This document shows positions 1 through 6,961 of a stretch of DNA of 12,384 nt, one piece after another; the first letter of the stretch is position 1; each line of letters begins with the position of its first letter. The notes beneath the pieces were generated by a model, which was given only the letters and a program-made list of their open reading frames with translations, was not told the DNA's origin and searched no databases. The stretch comes from Candidatus Cloacimonadota bacterium. GTDB lineage: Bacteria; Muiribacteriota; UBA6191; JACPRK01. The position numbers were made by a program, and so were the translations under genes. The stretch lies in the NCBI GenBank assembly GCA_021772705.1, contig JAJFLN010000792.1, forward strand, positions 1 through 12,384. The letters are read 5' to 3'.

Positions 1-353
1 CCCGTGGGGCCCAGGCCGCGGCCAGACATCTTGGCCACCTTGAGGCCACAGGCGGCAACCAGGGGGCCGACCACCAGAGTGGTCTTGTCGCCCACGCCGC
101 CGGTGCTGTGCTTGTCGACCTTGACCCCGTCGATGCCCTCCAGGCCGACCACATGTCCGGAGTCCCGCATGGCCCGGGTCAACAGGGTGGTCTCCTCCGA
201 TGACATTCCCTGAAAGCAGACCGCCATCAGAAAGGCCGCAATCTGGTAGTCAGGAATCTCCTCACGCACCATGCCGCCGATCAGGAAGTCGATCTCCTCA
301 CCCGACAGGTTGCCACCGCTCCGCTTCTTGAGAATCAGATCGACCGTACGCAT
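1..353 (-). CDS. Pyrimidine-nucleoside (thymidine) phosphorylase, N-terminal part, cut by window edge
   Basis: The visible 117 residues are the N-terminal part of a pyrimidine-nucleoside/thymidine phosphorylase, which cleaves pyrimidine (deoxy)nucleosides with phosphate to the free base and (deoxy)ribose-1-phosphate in cytosolic nucleoside salvage. The start MRTVDLILKKRSG, the segment GGMVREEIPDYQIAAFLMAV and the phosphate-binding loop KHSTGGVGDKTTL (residues 81-93) are typical of the family. The window ends inside the family signature beginning SGRGLGPT (110-117). The Lys-His-Ser of the phosphate loop (81-83) is intact. The ATG at 353 is preceded by GAGGAG at 360-365, six bases away, so the start is well supported. 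It lies 27 bp downstream of the AsmA-like gene on the same strand and is probably co-transcribed with it, although no functional link is apparent. The sequence seen does not separate thymidine-specific (deoA-type) from broad-specificity (pdp-type) enzymes, so no symbol is given. Confidence 0.95.
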   Translation of the reverse strand, partial: MRTVDLILKKRSGGNLSGEEIDFLIGGMVREEIPDYQIAAFLMAVCFQGMSSEETTLLTRAMRDSGHVVGLEGIDGVKVDKHSTGGVGDKTTLVVGPLVAACGLKVAKMSGRGLGPT

Positions 354-381
354 TGGGAACTCCTCGCTCTTCGGTTCTGGA

Positions 382-3300
382 TCAACGGAACAGGTTCTTC
401 AGGAAGTCCACCTTCTCTTTGACTTCCTTCACCTTCTTCTCCATCTTCTGCACTTCCTCGGGCTTCTCCACCTGAGGTTGCAGAGGCTCGGCTGTCGGAG
501 CGGCCGTGGCTGCCGGCGCAGGAGCTGCCTGTGCCGGCGCCGGTCCCTTGAACCGGACATCGTCGAAGAGGTTCTTCGTGCTGACTGGAACGGTCCTGCT
601 GTTGTCGAGAACGATGTTACTGATCTCGAGAGAACGGGTGCCATCGGTAGTGAAGACGTCGAAGCCGCCCCGGGCGATGGAGTCGGCCAAGAAGATCGTC
701 AGGTCGCCGTCGATGCGACCCGGCCCACCCTCGGTCCGGACGGGCCCGCTGACCACTCCCTTGTCGATCTGGACGTCATAGTGAACGGTCCCAAACCGGT
801 GATTCGTCTCGGCATAGGCGAACATGGGCTTGAGCCGATCGTTCAGCGATTCCGCCTCGTCTGAGAGGCGGCCCACCATGGTGTTGCGCCCCGCCAGCTG
901 ACCAGCGAATCTGGCGATACCTCCCATGGTCGCTGCCGTTTTCAAGGCAGGGGATTGCTTCGCGATGGCGACGATCACCTTGCCATTGAGCACGAGCTGC
1001 CGGATGACGGAGTTACCGCTGCCGTCGATTCCCGCCGCTCCGGCTCCGGCTGGAATCCTCATCTTCACGTCGGCGTCAGCCGACCCGCTGAAAGCGTCGG
1101 GCATGTTCTGCATCTTCGACATCAGCAATTCGAGGTTGGCGCCCTTCACGTGAGAGTTGACGTCGATGGCCCCTCCTACCTTGCCCCGGATCGTCGCCGT
1201 CAGCTGTCCGCCGTAGACCATGGCCTTCAAGGGGTTGATGGAGTACTCCAGGGGAGTGGCGTCGATGGCGGCGTCCACAGCTGCCAGGTCGAGCTGAGTC
1301 TTCTTTCCGTCCTGGCCTATCATGATTGCCACGATCCTGAAGAATTTGCCCGAGCCGGCGATGCCGGCGGCGGCCTTGTTGCCTCGAAGCTTGCCTTGAA
1401 ACGTTCCCTTGCCCTGGAGCAACAGGCTGGGAGGAAACTGTGGCAACGCTCTGGGGAGCTCGTCGAGCAGGATGCTACCGTTCAGCGCGATCCCGTCGAG
1501 GCGGGCCTCACCAGCCGGATCGGTCAGGGTCCCGTTGGCGGCTATCACGGTCTGACCCAGGCCGACCTTGGCATCCCGGAAGATCAGATCCTTGCCGGAA
1601 TAGGCCACCTGTCCCTCCAGTCCCTTGAGGGGTACGCCCAGAGAGGGATGGTGAACCACGATTCCGGCCATGTCGATGGCCATGTCGGGCAGAGGCGCCG
1701 CCGTGGTGCCCTTGACGGTGCCGTTAAAGCTCGCGGCACCCTCGAGGCGAACCGGCAAGGGAGGCAGGAACTGGGCCGCTGCCCGCAGGTCCAGCTTGCG
1801 ACCCTTGACGGACAGGTTCAGCGCCGGAGGCTGCTGGTTGGGGTCCAGGGTTCCCTTGAGAGTGATCAGGCCAAGTGAGCCGATCTTGCCGTCCTTTCCG
1901 AGAGCCAGACCTACCACCAGTTCGTCGGTGCTCACCTTGTCGTTGCTGTATTTCAGGACACCCTTCTCGATCTGGAATCGGATCTGCTGTCCCTGGTGGT
2001 TCAGCTTCCCCGACAGACCCATGGCGTCCAGCGTCCCGGAGGCCGTCAGCTTGTCGCCCTTCATGTCCACCGAACCACTGGCCGACAGATTGCCAGCCAG
2101 ACCGAAGGGGTCGATCTTCGACCGGTGCTCGGCAGGAACCAGAGGCAGAATGCGAGCCACTTGCAGACCCGTAACATCGGCTTCGGCATGGATTGCCCGG
2201 TCCCCAATCAGTGGGGAGACCTTCAGATCCAGTCTGGCCGTGGCGCCGTCCACGTCAAGGACCAGGTTCTCGGAGCTGGCCGATTTCTCGTCGAACCGGA
2301 TGAGACCCGTGGTGACCGTCACCGGCAGCTTTTGAGAGCCAGCCGGCACCAGGGCCGCCACGCCCTTGGGCACGATCTGCCCACTGAATGTGTAGGCCGC
2401 CGGCGTCCCGGCCGTCTCGACTCGGAGGGAGATCTTGCCTGCCGGAGAATAGGGTGTGACCCGGTCCCTGTGTACCGCCGGGGCCAGGGCGAGCAGACCG
2501 TCGAGATCGAGCTCGGCGGCCTCGATGCTGCCCTTCCATCTCGGGGTACTGGCATAGTCTTCCACCACCATGGCCAGGGTCACCGGGTTGTCGCCCACAT
2601 GGATCACCAAGGTGCCCACATCGATCTTCTCGGGAGTGACGTCCAGCAGGCCGTCGCTGACCTTCAGGGGGATCTTGCTGTCGCCAACGGCGGCGGTCCA
2701 GGCCAGGTTCTTTGGTTTGATCTGTCCCTGCATCTTCGGTGATGCCGCCGGTCCCTGTACTGTCAGCTGTCCCGAGACCGTACCCTGCAGACCCTCCGGC
2801 AGGGTGGCCAGTCCGGTTCCGCCGAGACCGGCCAGATCGGCTCCCTTGACGTCCACCACCAGAGCCAGTTGCCGGGCTCCCTGAATGTCCGAGACCTTGC
2901 CGTTGATCTCCACCGGCACGGCTCCGGCCAGGTTGCCCGACAGGGCGACGACGTCGACCGTATCGCCGGACAGCTTGAGGGTGCCGCCCATTCCCGACAC
3001 GGACAGACCGTGGCCGGAGACGAGCAGCTCCCCTCCCGCGAGGGTCATGGTGGCTGTCAGGTTCCGCAGCGTTCCTTCGTGTGTGACATCCACTTCCAGA
3101 TTGATCGGAAGTTGCAGGACCTCCACGGGCAGCGGTTCCGGTGAAAGCGACGCGAGTTGAGCGCCGTCCAGGTCCGATATTTTGCAGTGGGCTTTCACGC
3201 CTTGGGTTGCCAGGTTGGCGCCTCCCTTGATGCCCGCCGTTCCCCCCAGGAGCTGGCACTGAAGATCAAACTCGAGCTGGGAAGAACCGGAAACCGATGA

Positions 3301-3927
3301 CAGACGTCCCGCCAGCTCCAGGAGGTTCACGCGACGTCCCTCCGGCCAGGAGGCGTCACGGAAGCTGACCTGGCCCCCTTCGATGTAGATCTTCTCGAAG
3401 GGCAGCTCGGGAGGCTGTTGGAGTGTCCCCGCTGTTGCCAGCCGTTTTGGCTGTCCCGCTGGTTCGCTGGCTCCCTTTCCCGGCTGCGGCGGCGCTGCCG
3501 GAGTTGCCTCGGTTCTCGGCGCGGTGCTCTCAGGGGCAGCGAAGGTGTCTGCCAGGTTGATGGAGCCATCCAGGCGCCGGACCACGTCGAAAACGGGGCC
3601 GACGAGAGTCACCTTGGCGAGCTTCGGGTTCCCCCGGATCAGGGAGCCCAGAGCAATCGAGACTCGAACGGACTTCAACTTGATGTCCGCGCCCCCAGCC
3701 TTCCTGGCCCGGATCTCAAAGTCCCGGATCTCCACCGAGAGCGGGCTGACGACCCGGATTTTACCCAGCCCGATGTCGAGGCCGGCCTTCTCCTTTGCCA
3801 TCAACGAGATCCGCTCGGCCATCCGGCCGCTCTGAATCTCATCGTTCAACATCTTGTAGGCCACGGCTCCGCCCGCTGCGAGCAGAACGGTGACAACGAT
3901 TCCCAGCACCAGCAGTTTCTTCATCAT
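382..3927 (-). CDS. Large AsmA-family envelope protein
   Basis: This encodes 1181 residues. An N-terminal hydrophobic anchor (about residues 4-24, LLVLGIVVTVLLAAGG) is followed by an AsmA-like N-terminal region (25-130) with the phrase VTLVGPVFDVVRRLDGSINL. A Pro/Ala-rich linker spans about 130-175. A long series of beta-rich repeats follows, and the last 50 residues are a Pro/Ala stretch plus a Lys/Glu-rich probable coiled coil. The AsmA/TamB/YhdP families are inner-membrane-anchored proteins reaching into the periplasm, with proposed roles in phospholipid transport to the outer membrane; this role is inferred by family. Two internal copies are recognisable: VHRDRVTPYSPAGKISL near 486 and EHRSKIDPFGLAGNLSA near 600. 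The ATG at 3927 is chosen over the upstream in-frame ATG at 4167 for three reasons: AGGG lies 8 bases before it, the anchor starts there, and a promoter lies between the two candidates. The 80-residue extension would be encoded by palindromic DNA. Confidence 0.88.
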   Translation of the reverse strand: MMKKLLVLGIVVTVLLAAGGAVAYKMLNDEIQSGRMAERISLMAKEKAGLDIGLGKIRVVSPLSVEIRDFEIRARKAGGADIKLKSVRVSIALGSLIRGNPKLAKVTLVGPVFDVVRRLDGSINLADTFAAPESTAPRTEATPAAPPQPGKGASEPAGQPKRLATAGTLQQPPELPFEKIYIEGGQVSFRDASWPEGRRVNLLELAGRLSSVSGSSQLEFDLQCQLLGGTAGIKGGANLATQGVKAHCKISDLDGAQLASLSPEPLPVEVLQLPINLEVDVTHEGTLRNLTATMTLAGGELLVSGHGLSVSGMGGTLKLSGDTVDVVALSGNLAGAVPVEINGKVSDIQGARQLALVVDVKGADLAGLGGTGLATLPEGLQGTVSGQLTVQGPAASPKMQGQIKPKNLAWTAAVGDSKIPLKVSDGLLDVTPEKIDVGTLVIHVGDNPVTLAMVVEDYASTPRWKGSIEAAELDLDGLLALAPAVHRDRVTPYSPAGKISLRVETAGTPAAYTFSGQIVPKGVAALVPAGSQKLPVTVTTGLIRFDEKSASSENLVLDVDGATARLDLKVSPLIGDRAIHAEADVTGLQVARILPLVPAEHRSKIDPFGLAGNLSASGSVDMKGDKLTASGTLDAMGLSGKLNHQGQQIRFQIEKGVLKYSNDKVSTDELVVGLALGKDGKIGSLGLITLKGTLDPNQQPPALNLSVKGRKLDLRAAAQFLPPLPVRLEGAASFNGTVKGTTAAPLPDMAIDMAGIVVHHPSLGVPLKGLEGQVAYSGKDLIFRDAKVGLGQTVIAANGTLTDPAGEARLDGIALNGSILLDELPRALPQFPPSLLLQGKGTFQGKLRGNKAAAGIAGSGKFFRIVAIMIGQDGKKTQLDLAAVDAAIDATPLEYSINPLKAMVYGGQLTATIRGKVGGAIDVNSHVKGANLELLMSKMQNMPDAFSGSADADVKMRIPAGAGAAGIDGSGNSVIRQLVLNGKVIVAIAKQSPALKTAATMGGIARFAGQLAGRNTMVGRLSDEAESLNDRLKPMFAYAETNHRFGTVHYDVQIDKGVVSGPVRTEGGPGRIDGDLTIFLADSIARGGFDVFTTDGTRSLEISNIVLDNSRTVPVSTKNLFDDVRFKGPAPAQAAPAPAATAAPTAEPLQPQVEKPEEVQKMEKKVKEVKEKVDFLKNLFR

Positions 3928-3973
3928 ATTGTACGCCCTGACATTCGGCCTCGACGGTTCCCGAGGCTCGATC

Positions 3974-4002
3974 ATCCTATGGCGTGGCTCAAGTTCAGTC
4001 AA
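3974..4002 (-). promoter_or_regulatory. Sigma70-type promoter of the AsmA-like gene
   Basis: Read on the minus strand, TTGACT (4002-3997) is separated by exactly 17 bases from TAGGAT (3979-3974). The -35 box matches five of six consensus bases and the -10 box four of six. Transcription would begin near 3967, leaving a leader of about 40 bases before the ATG at 3927. This placement is the main evidence that the AsmA-like protein begins at 3927 and not 240 bases further upstream. Confidence 0.6.
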
Positions 4003-4019
4003 GCCAGGCCGGGGACGGC

Positions 4020-4240
4020 GGGTGCATGTCTGCTGGGGGGTGGACTTGTCACGGGATCCGGGGACACACGACTGGACCCGAATTCGCCGTCGGCTGCCAG
4101 GCAGCACGGATACCTCAGGAATTCGGGTCCAGTCGTGTGTCGCGACCGGACCCCCCGTTGCGGTCATACCGGGAGCCTCGTGCGTCAGCCCTTAAACACC
4201 TCTTCCTGGTTAGTTTCCACCCCCCAGCAAACATGCACCC
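4020..4240. repeat. Outer long inverted repeat in intergenic region
   Basis: The 25-base arms 4020-4044 and 4216-4240 are inverted copies with a single mismatch (position 4030 against 4230). Both contain the core GGGTGCATGT and TGCTGGGGGGTGGA. They enclose 171 bases that hold a second, shifted inverted repeat (4063-4141). No open reading frame in the enclosed stretch looks like a protein. The arrangement resembles a small non-autonomous mobile or palindromic element. No clear target-site duplication is visible, so the class is left open. Confidence 0.75.
4063..4141. repeat. 23-bp perfect inverted repeat (REP/BIME-like palindrome)
   Basis: The arms 4063-4085 and 4119-4141 are perfectly complementary over 23 bases, with cores GACTGGACCCGAATTC and GAATTCGGGTCCAGTC. 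The 33-base spacer contains its own hairpin: CCGT 4087-4090 with ACGG 4106-4109, and GCTG 4093-4096 with CAGC 4102-4105. The whole unit can fold as a long cruciform or RNA stem. Similar intergenic palindromes in many bacteria are REP sequences moved by RAYT (TnpA-REP) transposases; membership of that class is inference. No transposase gene lies in the window. Confidence 0.8.
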
Positions 4241-4262
4241 CGGGACGGGCCGCCGGACATGG

Positions 4263-4292
4263 AGAAACGGCCCGCAGGTGCGGGCCGTTTCT
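4263..4292 (-). terminator. Terminator of the sigma-factor gene
   Basis: A near-perfect 14-bp stem with a two-base centre (4277-4278) pairs AGAAACGGCCCGCA with TGCGGGCCGTTTCT. It lies 50 bases downstream of the sigma-factor stop codon. The stem ends in a short T-rich run (GTTTCT) on both strands, so it could act in either direction. The run is shorter than a classic U-tract. The only gene ending nearby is the sigma-factor gene, so it is assigned to the minus strand. Confidence 0.7.
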
Positions 4293-4342
4293 TGTGAGGG
4301 TCTGTTAGTTGTTCGGTTATGGGTGGGTACGTCTCGAGTCGA

Positions 4343-5227
4343 TCAGAACAGGTATTCCTTCAGCATCTCGGCCTGCGGGTGCTGGCGGAGCTTGTTGATG
4401 GAGCGCTTGATGAGCTGACGGGCGCCTTCACGGCTGATCTTGAGGTTCCGGCCCAGCTCGGCGTAGTTCATGTCCTCGCCGCCCGTGAGGCCGAAGAAGA
4501 GCTTCACGCCCTCCTTCTCTCGAGCCGACAGGATGCCGAGCATCTTGAGCAACGAGGCCTTGAGGGTCTTGTGCTGGATGCTCCGCTCCACGGTGCTCGG
4601 AACGGAGGAGAGGTGTCCTGACGATGTGGACCGGCCATCCTCGATGTCACTTGTGGTCGCTGATCCGAGGCAGTCATCGATGTTCAGGTACTCGGGGATC
4701 AGATTCAGGGTGTCCTGAACTGACTTCCGGGTGGTCTTCATGGACGTTGCCAGCTCGTCCACCGTCGGCTTCCGGTGCAGCTGGTTCTGGAGCTGCTGGG
4801 ACTCCCGGTTCAGGCTGTAGAGCTGCAGCACCTTCCGGATCGGGATGCTGATGGAGCCCTTGGTGTGCTGGATCAGATAGATGCTGATTCGCTGCTTGAT
4901 CCACCAGCTCGCGTAGCTGGAGAACCGGATGCCGAACTCGGGGTTGAACTTCTGGGCAGCCTTCAGAAGGCCGATGTTGCCCTCGTTGATCAGGTCCAAG
5001 AGGGACGTGTTCTGCCGCCTGTAGTTCCGGGCGATCCGGATCACCAGATAGAGGTTCGAGAGGACCAGCTTGTGGGCGGCCTCTTCGCTGCCCTTGGCGA
5101 CCTGGTTGGCCAGTTCGACCTCGTCTTCCTTGGTCAGCCGGGGAAAGCTGACTGCTGCTTTGGAGTAACTGGAAAGGTGGGCTTCGGTCATCCCACCCCG
5201 GGGTGCTGTGGCTCGTGCTGCTTGCAT
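4343..5227 (-). CDS. Alternative RNA polymerase sigma factor, sigma70 family
   Basis: This is a 294-residue sigma factor that would direct core RNA polymerase to a subset of promoters. Region 1.2 lies near residues 20-48 (YSKAAVSFPRLTKEDEVELA). Region 2 (about 49-120) carries DLINEGNIGLLKAAQKFNP and the melting/-10-recognition helix RFSSYASWWIKQRI. Region 3 is about 128-190. Region 4 (about 215-283) has a helix-turn-helix, MNYAELGRNLKISREGARQL. Region 1.1 is absent and the length is near 300, so this is not the primary sigma but an RpoS/RpoH-sized alternative factor. After the WWIKQR helix the sequence is SISIPIRKVLQLYSL, not the TIRLPIH seen in RpoD/RpoS, which suggests altered promoter specificity. 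The ATG at 5227 has AAGGAG 11 bases upstream, a long spacing. Met13 is an alternative start but has only a G-rich stretch before it. No anti-sigma gene is adjacent. Confidence 0.93.
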   Translation of the reverse strand: MQAARATAPRGGMTEAHLSSYSKAAVSFPRLTKEDEVELANQVAKGSEEAAHKLVLSNLYLVIRIARNYRRQNTSLLDLINEGNIGLLKAAQKFNPEFGIRFSSYASWWIKQRISIYLIQHTKGSISIPIRKVLQLYSLNRESQQLQNQLHRKPTVDELATSMKTTRKSVQDTLNLIPEYLNIDDCLGSATTSDIEDGRSTSSGHLSSVPSTVERSIQHKTLKASLLKMLGILSAREKEGVKLFFGLTGGEDMNYAELGRNLKISREGARQLIKRSINKLRQHPQAEMLKEYLF

Positions 5228-5324
5228 GGGCTGTGGCTCTCCTTCTGTTCTGCGACAATGGAGACTGTCCTCCGGACTCCTGGGGAGCGGAGGAGAGGCT
5301 CCGTGCTTCGACCACCTCCTTCAT

Positions 5325-5341
5325 TGGCAATCTGCTTGCCA
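5325..5341. promoter_or_regulatory. 17-bp palindrome fitting a sigma54 -24/-12 element or operator
   Basis: TGGCAA-N5-TTGCCA is a perfect inverted repeat about 98 bases upstream of the sigma-factor ATG, in the divergent region shared with hisC. On the minus strand it reads TGGCAAG-N4-TTGCC, which has the spacing and nearly all conserved bases of a sigma54 promoter (TGGCACG-N4-TTGCW). The symmetry fits equally well with a dimeric repressor site. Which it is cannot be decided from this window. Confidence 0.4.
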
Positions 5342-5355
5342 TCTTGCCCATCTCG

Positions 5356-5373
5356 CCGTAATCCCACTTACGG
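5356..5373. promoter_or_regulatory. Small perfect hairpin in the divergent control region
   Basis: CCGTAA and TTACGG form a six-base inverted repeat around a six-base loop, 14 bases from the 17-bp palindrome at 5325-5341. It has no T-tract, so it is probably not a terminator. It could be a second operator or part of the 5' end of a transcript. I can say no more about the surrounding bases 5228-5510, which hold no convincing gene. Confidence 0.3.
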
Positions 5374-5510
5374 AGGTTGGTTTTGTCGTCTGTGGGGTGT
5401 CACCGGGCCGATCCGGCTGTTGCAGAATCCAACGTTTCCTCCTGTCGTCTCCACGGATCGTGTACTGATGACGACTCTCGGCGGATCCGGGTGATGCAGG
5501 ACGCAACAGC

Positions 5511-5540
5511 TTGCCCGCAATCCCTGTTCTCTGCTAGGAT
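5511..5540 (+). promoter_or_regulatory. Extended -10 promoter for hisC
   Basis: TTGCCC (5511-5516) and TAGGAT (5535-5540) are spaced by 18 bases. TGC directly before the -10 box gives an extended -10 motif (TGnTAGGAT). Initiation near 5547 would leave a leader of about 118 bases before the hisC ATG at 5665. The -10 hexamer is identical to that proposed for the AsmA-like gene. Confidence 0.5.
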
Positions 5541-5546
5541 TGCAGC

Positions 5547-5664
5547 CCTCTCGGGAATCCCGGCGGCGCCCTTCCGGCCCCGCGGCTCCCGCCAGGCTGT
5601 TCGCTCCGGACCCGGAGGTTCGCCCGGCCGGCTCCCTCGGGAGCGCTGCCGTCCGACGCTGTTC
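5547..5664 (+). promoter_or_regulatory. Hairpin-rich untranslated leader of hisC
   Basis: This GC-rich leader contains three short perfect inverted repeats: 5552-5562 (CGGGA-A-TCCCG), 5604-5617 (CTCCG-GACC-CGGAG) and 5631-5644 (GCTCCC-TC-GGGAGC). The last encloses a GGGAG that is the nearest purine-rich, Shine-Dalgarno-like sequence to the start codon, though it is about 21 bases away. I see no run of histidine codons and no recognised riboswitch. Structural control of hisC translation is possible but unproven. Confidence 0.3.
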
Positions 5665-6777
5665 ATGACCACTCTTCCGCCGACCGCCAAACCACAGCTT
5701 TCGTCTTTCATCACCTACAGTCCTGGCAAGCCGGCGGCGGAGGTGAAGAAGGAGTTCGGCCTCACCGATGTCCTGAAGCTGGCCAGCAACGAGAATGCCT
5801 GCGGCATGTCCCCTCTGGCCCGAGAAGCCATCCTGGAGGTCCTGGACGGCTCCTATTGGTATCCCGACACGAACTGCACCGAGCTGGTGGACAAGATTGC
5901 CCGGCGGAATGCCGTCCCATCGGAGTGGGTCATCTGCGGCAACGGGGCCGTGGAGCTCATCTATTACGTGGCCCAGTGTTTTCTGAACAGTCACGACGAG
6001 GTGGTGACAGGGGAACCGAGCTTCTCGGCCTACACCATCGCCAGCCGGATTCAGGACGCCACGATCAAGGCCGCACCGCTGGTGAATTACCGGTACGACC
6101 TGGATGGGCTGCGCCGGAAGATCACAGGCAAGACCAAGCTGGTCTTCATCGCCAATCCGAACAACCCGACGGGAACACACCTGACCTTCGGCGAGATCGC
6201 CGCATTCGCCCGAAAGCTCCCACCCTATGTCCTGCTCGTTCTGGACGAGGCCTACCACGACTTCGTCCAGGATCCGGACTATCGCGGCACCCTGCGACTT
6301 CTGCGAGAAGGCAGGAACGTTCTGATCCTCCGGAGTCTCTCAAAGTGCCTGGGGCTGGCGGGGCTGCGCATCGGGTATGCCATCGGTCAGCCCGATACGA
6401 TTCGCACGATCCGGCAGGTCCAGGTGCCTTTCCACGTGAACCTCCTGGCCCAGCGAGCCGCCCACGCAGGCCTGGACGATCTGGATCACGTGACCCGCAC
6501 GGTCCAGATGGTGCACAGGGAGAAGGAGCTCCTCTACATCGGGTTCGGGGAGAGGGGATTCGAGTTCGCCCGCAGCGAGACGAACTTCATCTGGGTCAAG
6601 GTCGATGTCGACTCCCGGCAGCTTTTCGAGAAGATGCTCCAGGAGGGAGTCATCATCCGGCCCGGGGCCGGCTTTGGAGCTCCGGATCATGTCAGGATCA
6701 CCATCGGTCTTCCGGACCAGAACCTCCGTGTCCTGGAGGTTCTCACCAGAGCCGTCACGGCCCTCGAGAAGGTCTAA
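5665..6777 (+). CDS. hisC: Histidinol-phosphate aminotransferase
   Basis: This encodes 370 residues, a normal HisC length. The enzyme is a cytosolic pyridoxal-phosphate fold-type I aminotransferase; HisC uses glutamate to convert imidazole-acetol phosphate to histidinol phosphate in histidine synthesis. Visible marks are KLASNEN (38-44), YPDTN (66-70), the GNGAVELI turn (92-99), GEPSFSAY (116-123), ANPNNPTG (163-170) and VLDEAYHDFV (192-201) with the cofactor-binding Asp194 and Tyr197. SLSK (224-227) carries the Schiff-base Lys227, and VRITIG near 343-348 carries the carboxylate-binding arginine. The ATG at 5665 is chosen because homology begins there. The open frame extends to 5377, but that extension is Arg/Pro-rich and unlike the family. 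There is no good ribosome-binding site. The gene stands alone, divergent from the sigma-factor gene and away from other his genes. HisC paralogues acting on aromatic keto acids look alike, so substrate specificity is probable, not proven. Confidence 0.9.
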   Translation: MTTLPPTAKPQLSSFITYSPGKPAAEVKKEFGLTDVLKLASNENACGMSPLAREAILEVLDGSYWYPDTNCTELVDKIARRNAVPSEWVICGNGAVELIYYVAQCFLNSHDEVVTGEPSFSAYTIASRIQDATIKAAPLVNYRYDLDGLRRKITGKTKLVFIANPNNPTGTHLTFGEIAAFARKLPPYVLLVLDEAYHDFVQDPDYRGTLRLLREGRNVLILRSLSKCLGLAGLRIGYAIGQPDTIRTIRQVQVPFHVNLLAQRAAHAGLDDLDHVTRTVQMVHREKELLYIGFGERGFEFARSETNFIWVKVDVDSRQLFEKMLQEGVIIRPGAGFGAPDHVRITIGLPDQNLRVLEVLTRAVTALEKV

Positions 6778-6781
6778 GGAC

Positions 6782-6951
6782 CCGCGCAAGAATAACTACG
6801 CAGTTTCCCATCCCATCTTCCGGCCATCTTCGGTCGCTCCTCAATCGCGGAATCCTCGACGTAGCCCACTACGCCTCCGGTCCCGCTCACTCGAACCAGC
6901 CGAATTTGACCCAAACCTGGGCGCGACTTCCGCGCAGTTATTCTTGCGCGG
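6782..6951. repeat. 170-bp element with 20-bp terminal inverted repeats
   Basis: The left arm 6782-6801 begins CCGCGCAAGAATAACT. It is the inverted copy of 6932-6951 with one mismatch (6798 against 6935). The element begins 4 bases after the hisC stop codon and ends 10 bases before the stop of the convergent TPR gene, so it fills the gap. Inside is a hairpin CGTAG-CCCA-CTACG (6860-6873) and a short imperfect direct repeat of CCATCTTCCGG. No protein-like frame is present. It looks like a MITE-type or other dispersed intergenic repeat; being AT-richer at the arms, it could also serve as a bidirectional terminator. No target duplication is evident. Confidence 0.7.
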
Positions 6952-6961
6952 CCCCTGACCG

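Noticed and set aside
955..1878. 307-residue open frame on the plus strand opposite the AsmA-like gene
   Set aside because: Low-complexity composition typical of an antisense frame in GC-rich DNA; the opposite strand has a clear AsmA-type protein.
2255..3259. 334-residue minus-strand frame inside the AsmA-like gene
   Set aside because: Gly/Arg-rich shadow in a different frame of a well-supported gene.
3928..4167. 80-residue N-terminal extension of the AsmA-like protein
   Set aside because: It is encoded across the promoter and the inverted repeats, has no ribosome-binding site, and would bury the membrane anchor; similar peptides appear on both strands only because the DNA is palindromic.
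4674..5351. 225-residue minus-strand frame starting upstream of the sigma factor
   Set aside because: It overlaps the sigma-factor gene in another frame, and its composition is Gln/Pro/Arg-rich without recognisable motifs.
5377..5664. N-terminal extension of HisC by 96 residues
   Set aside because: The extension is Arg/Pro-rich, unlike any HisC N-terminus, and overlaps the proposed promoter.
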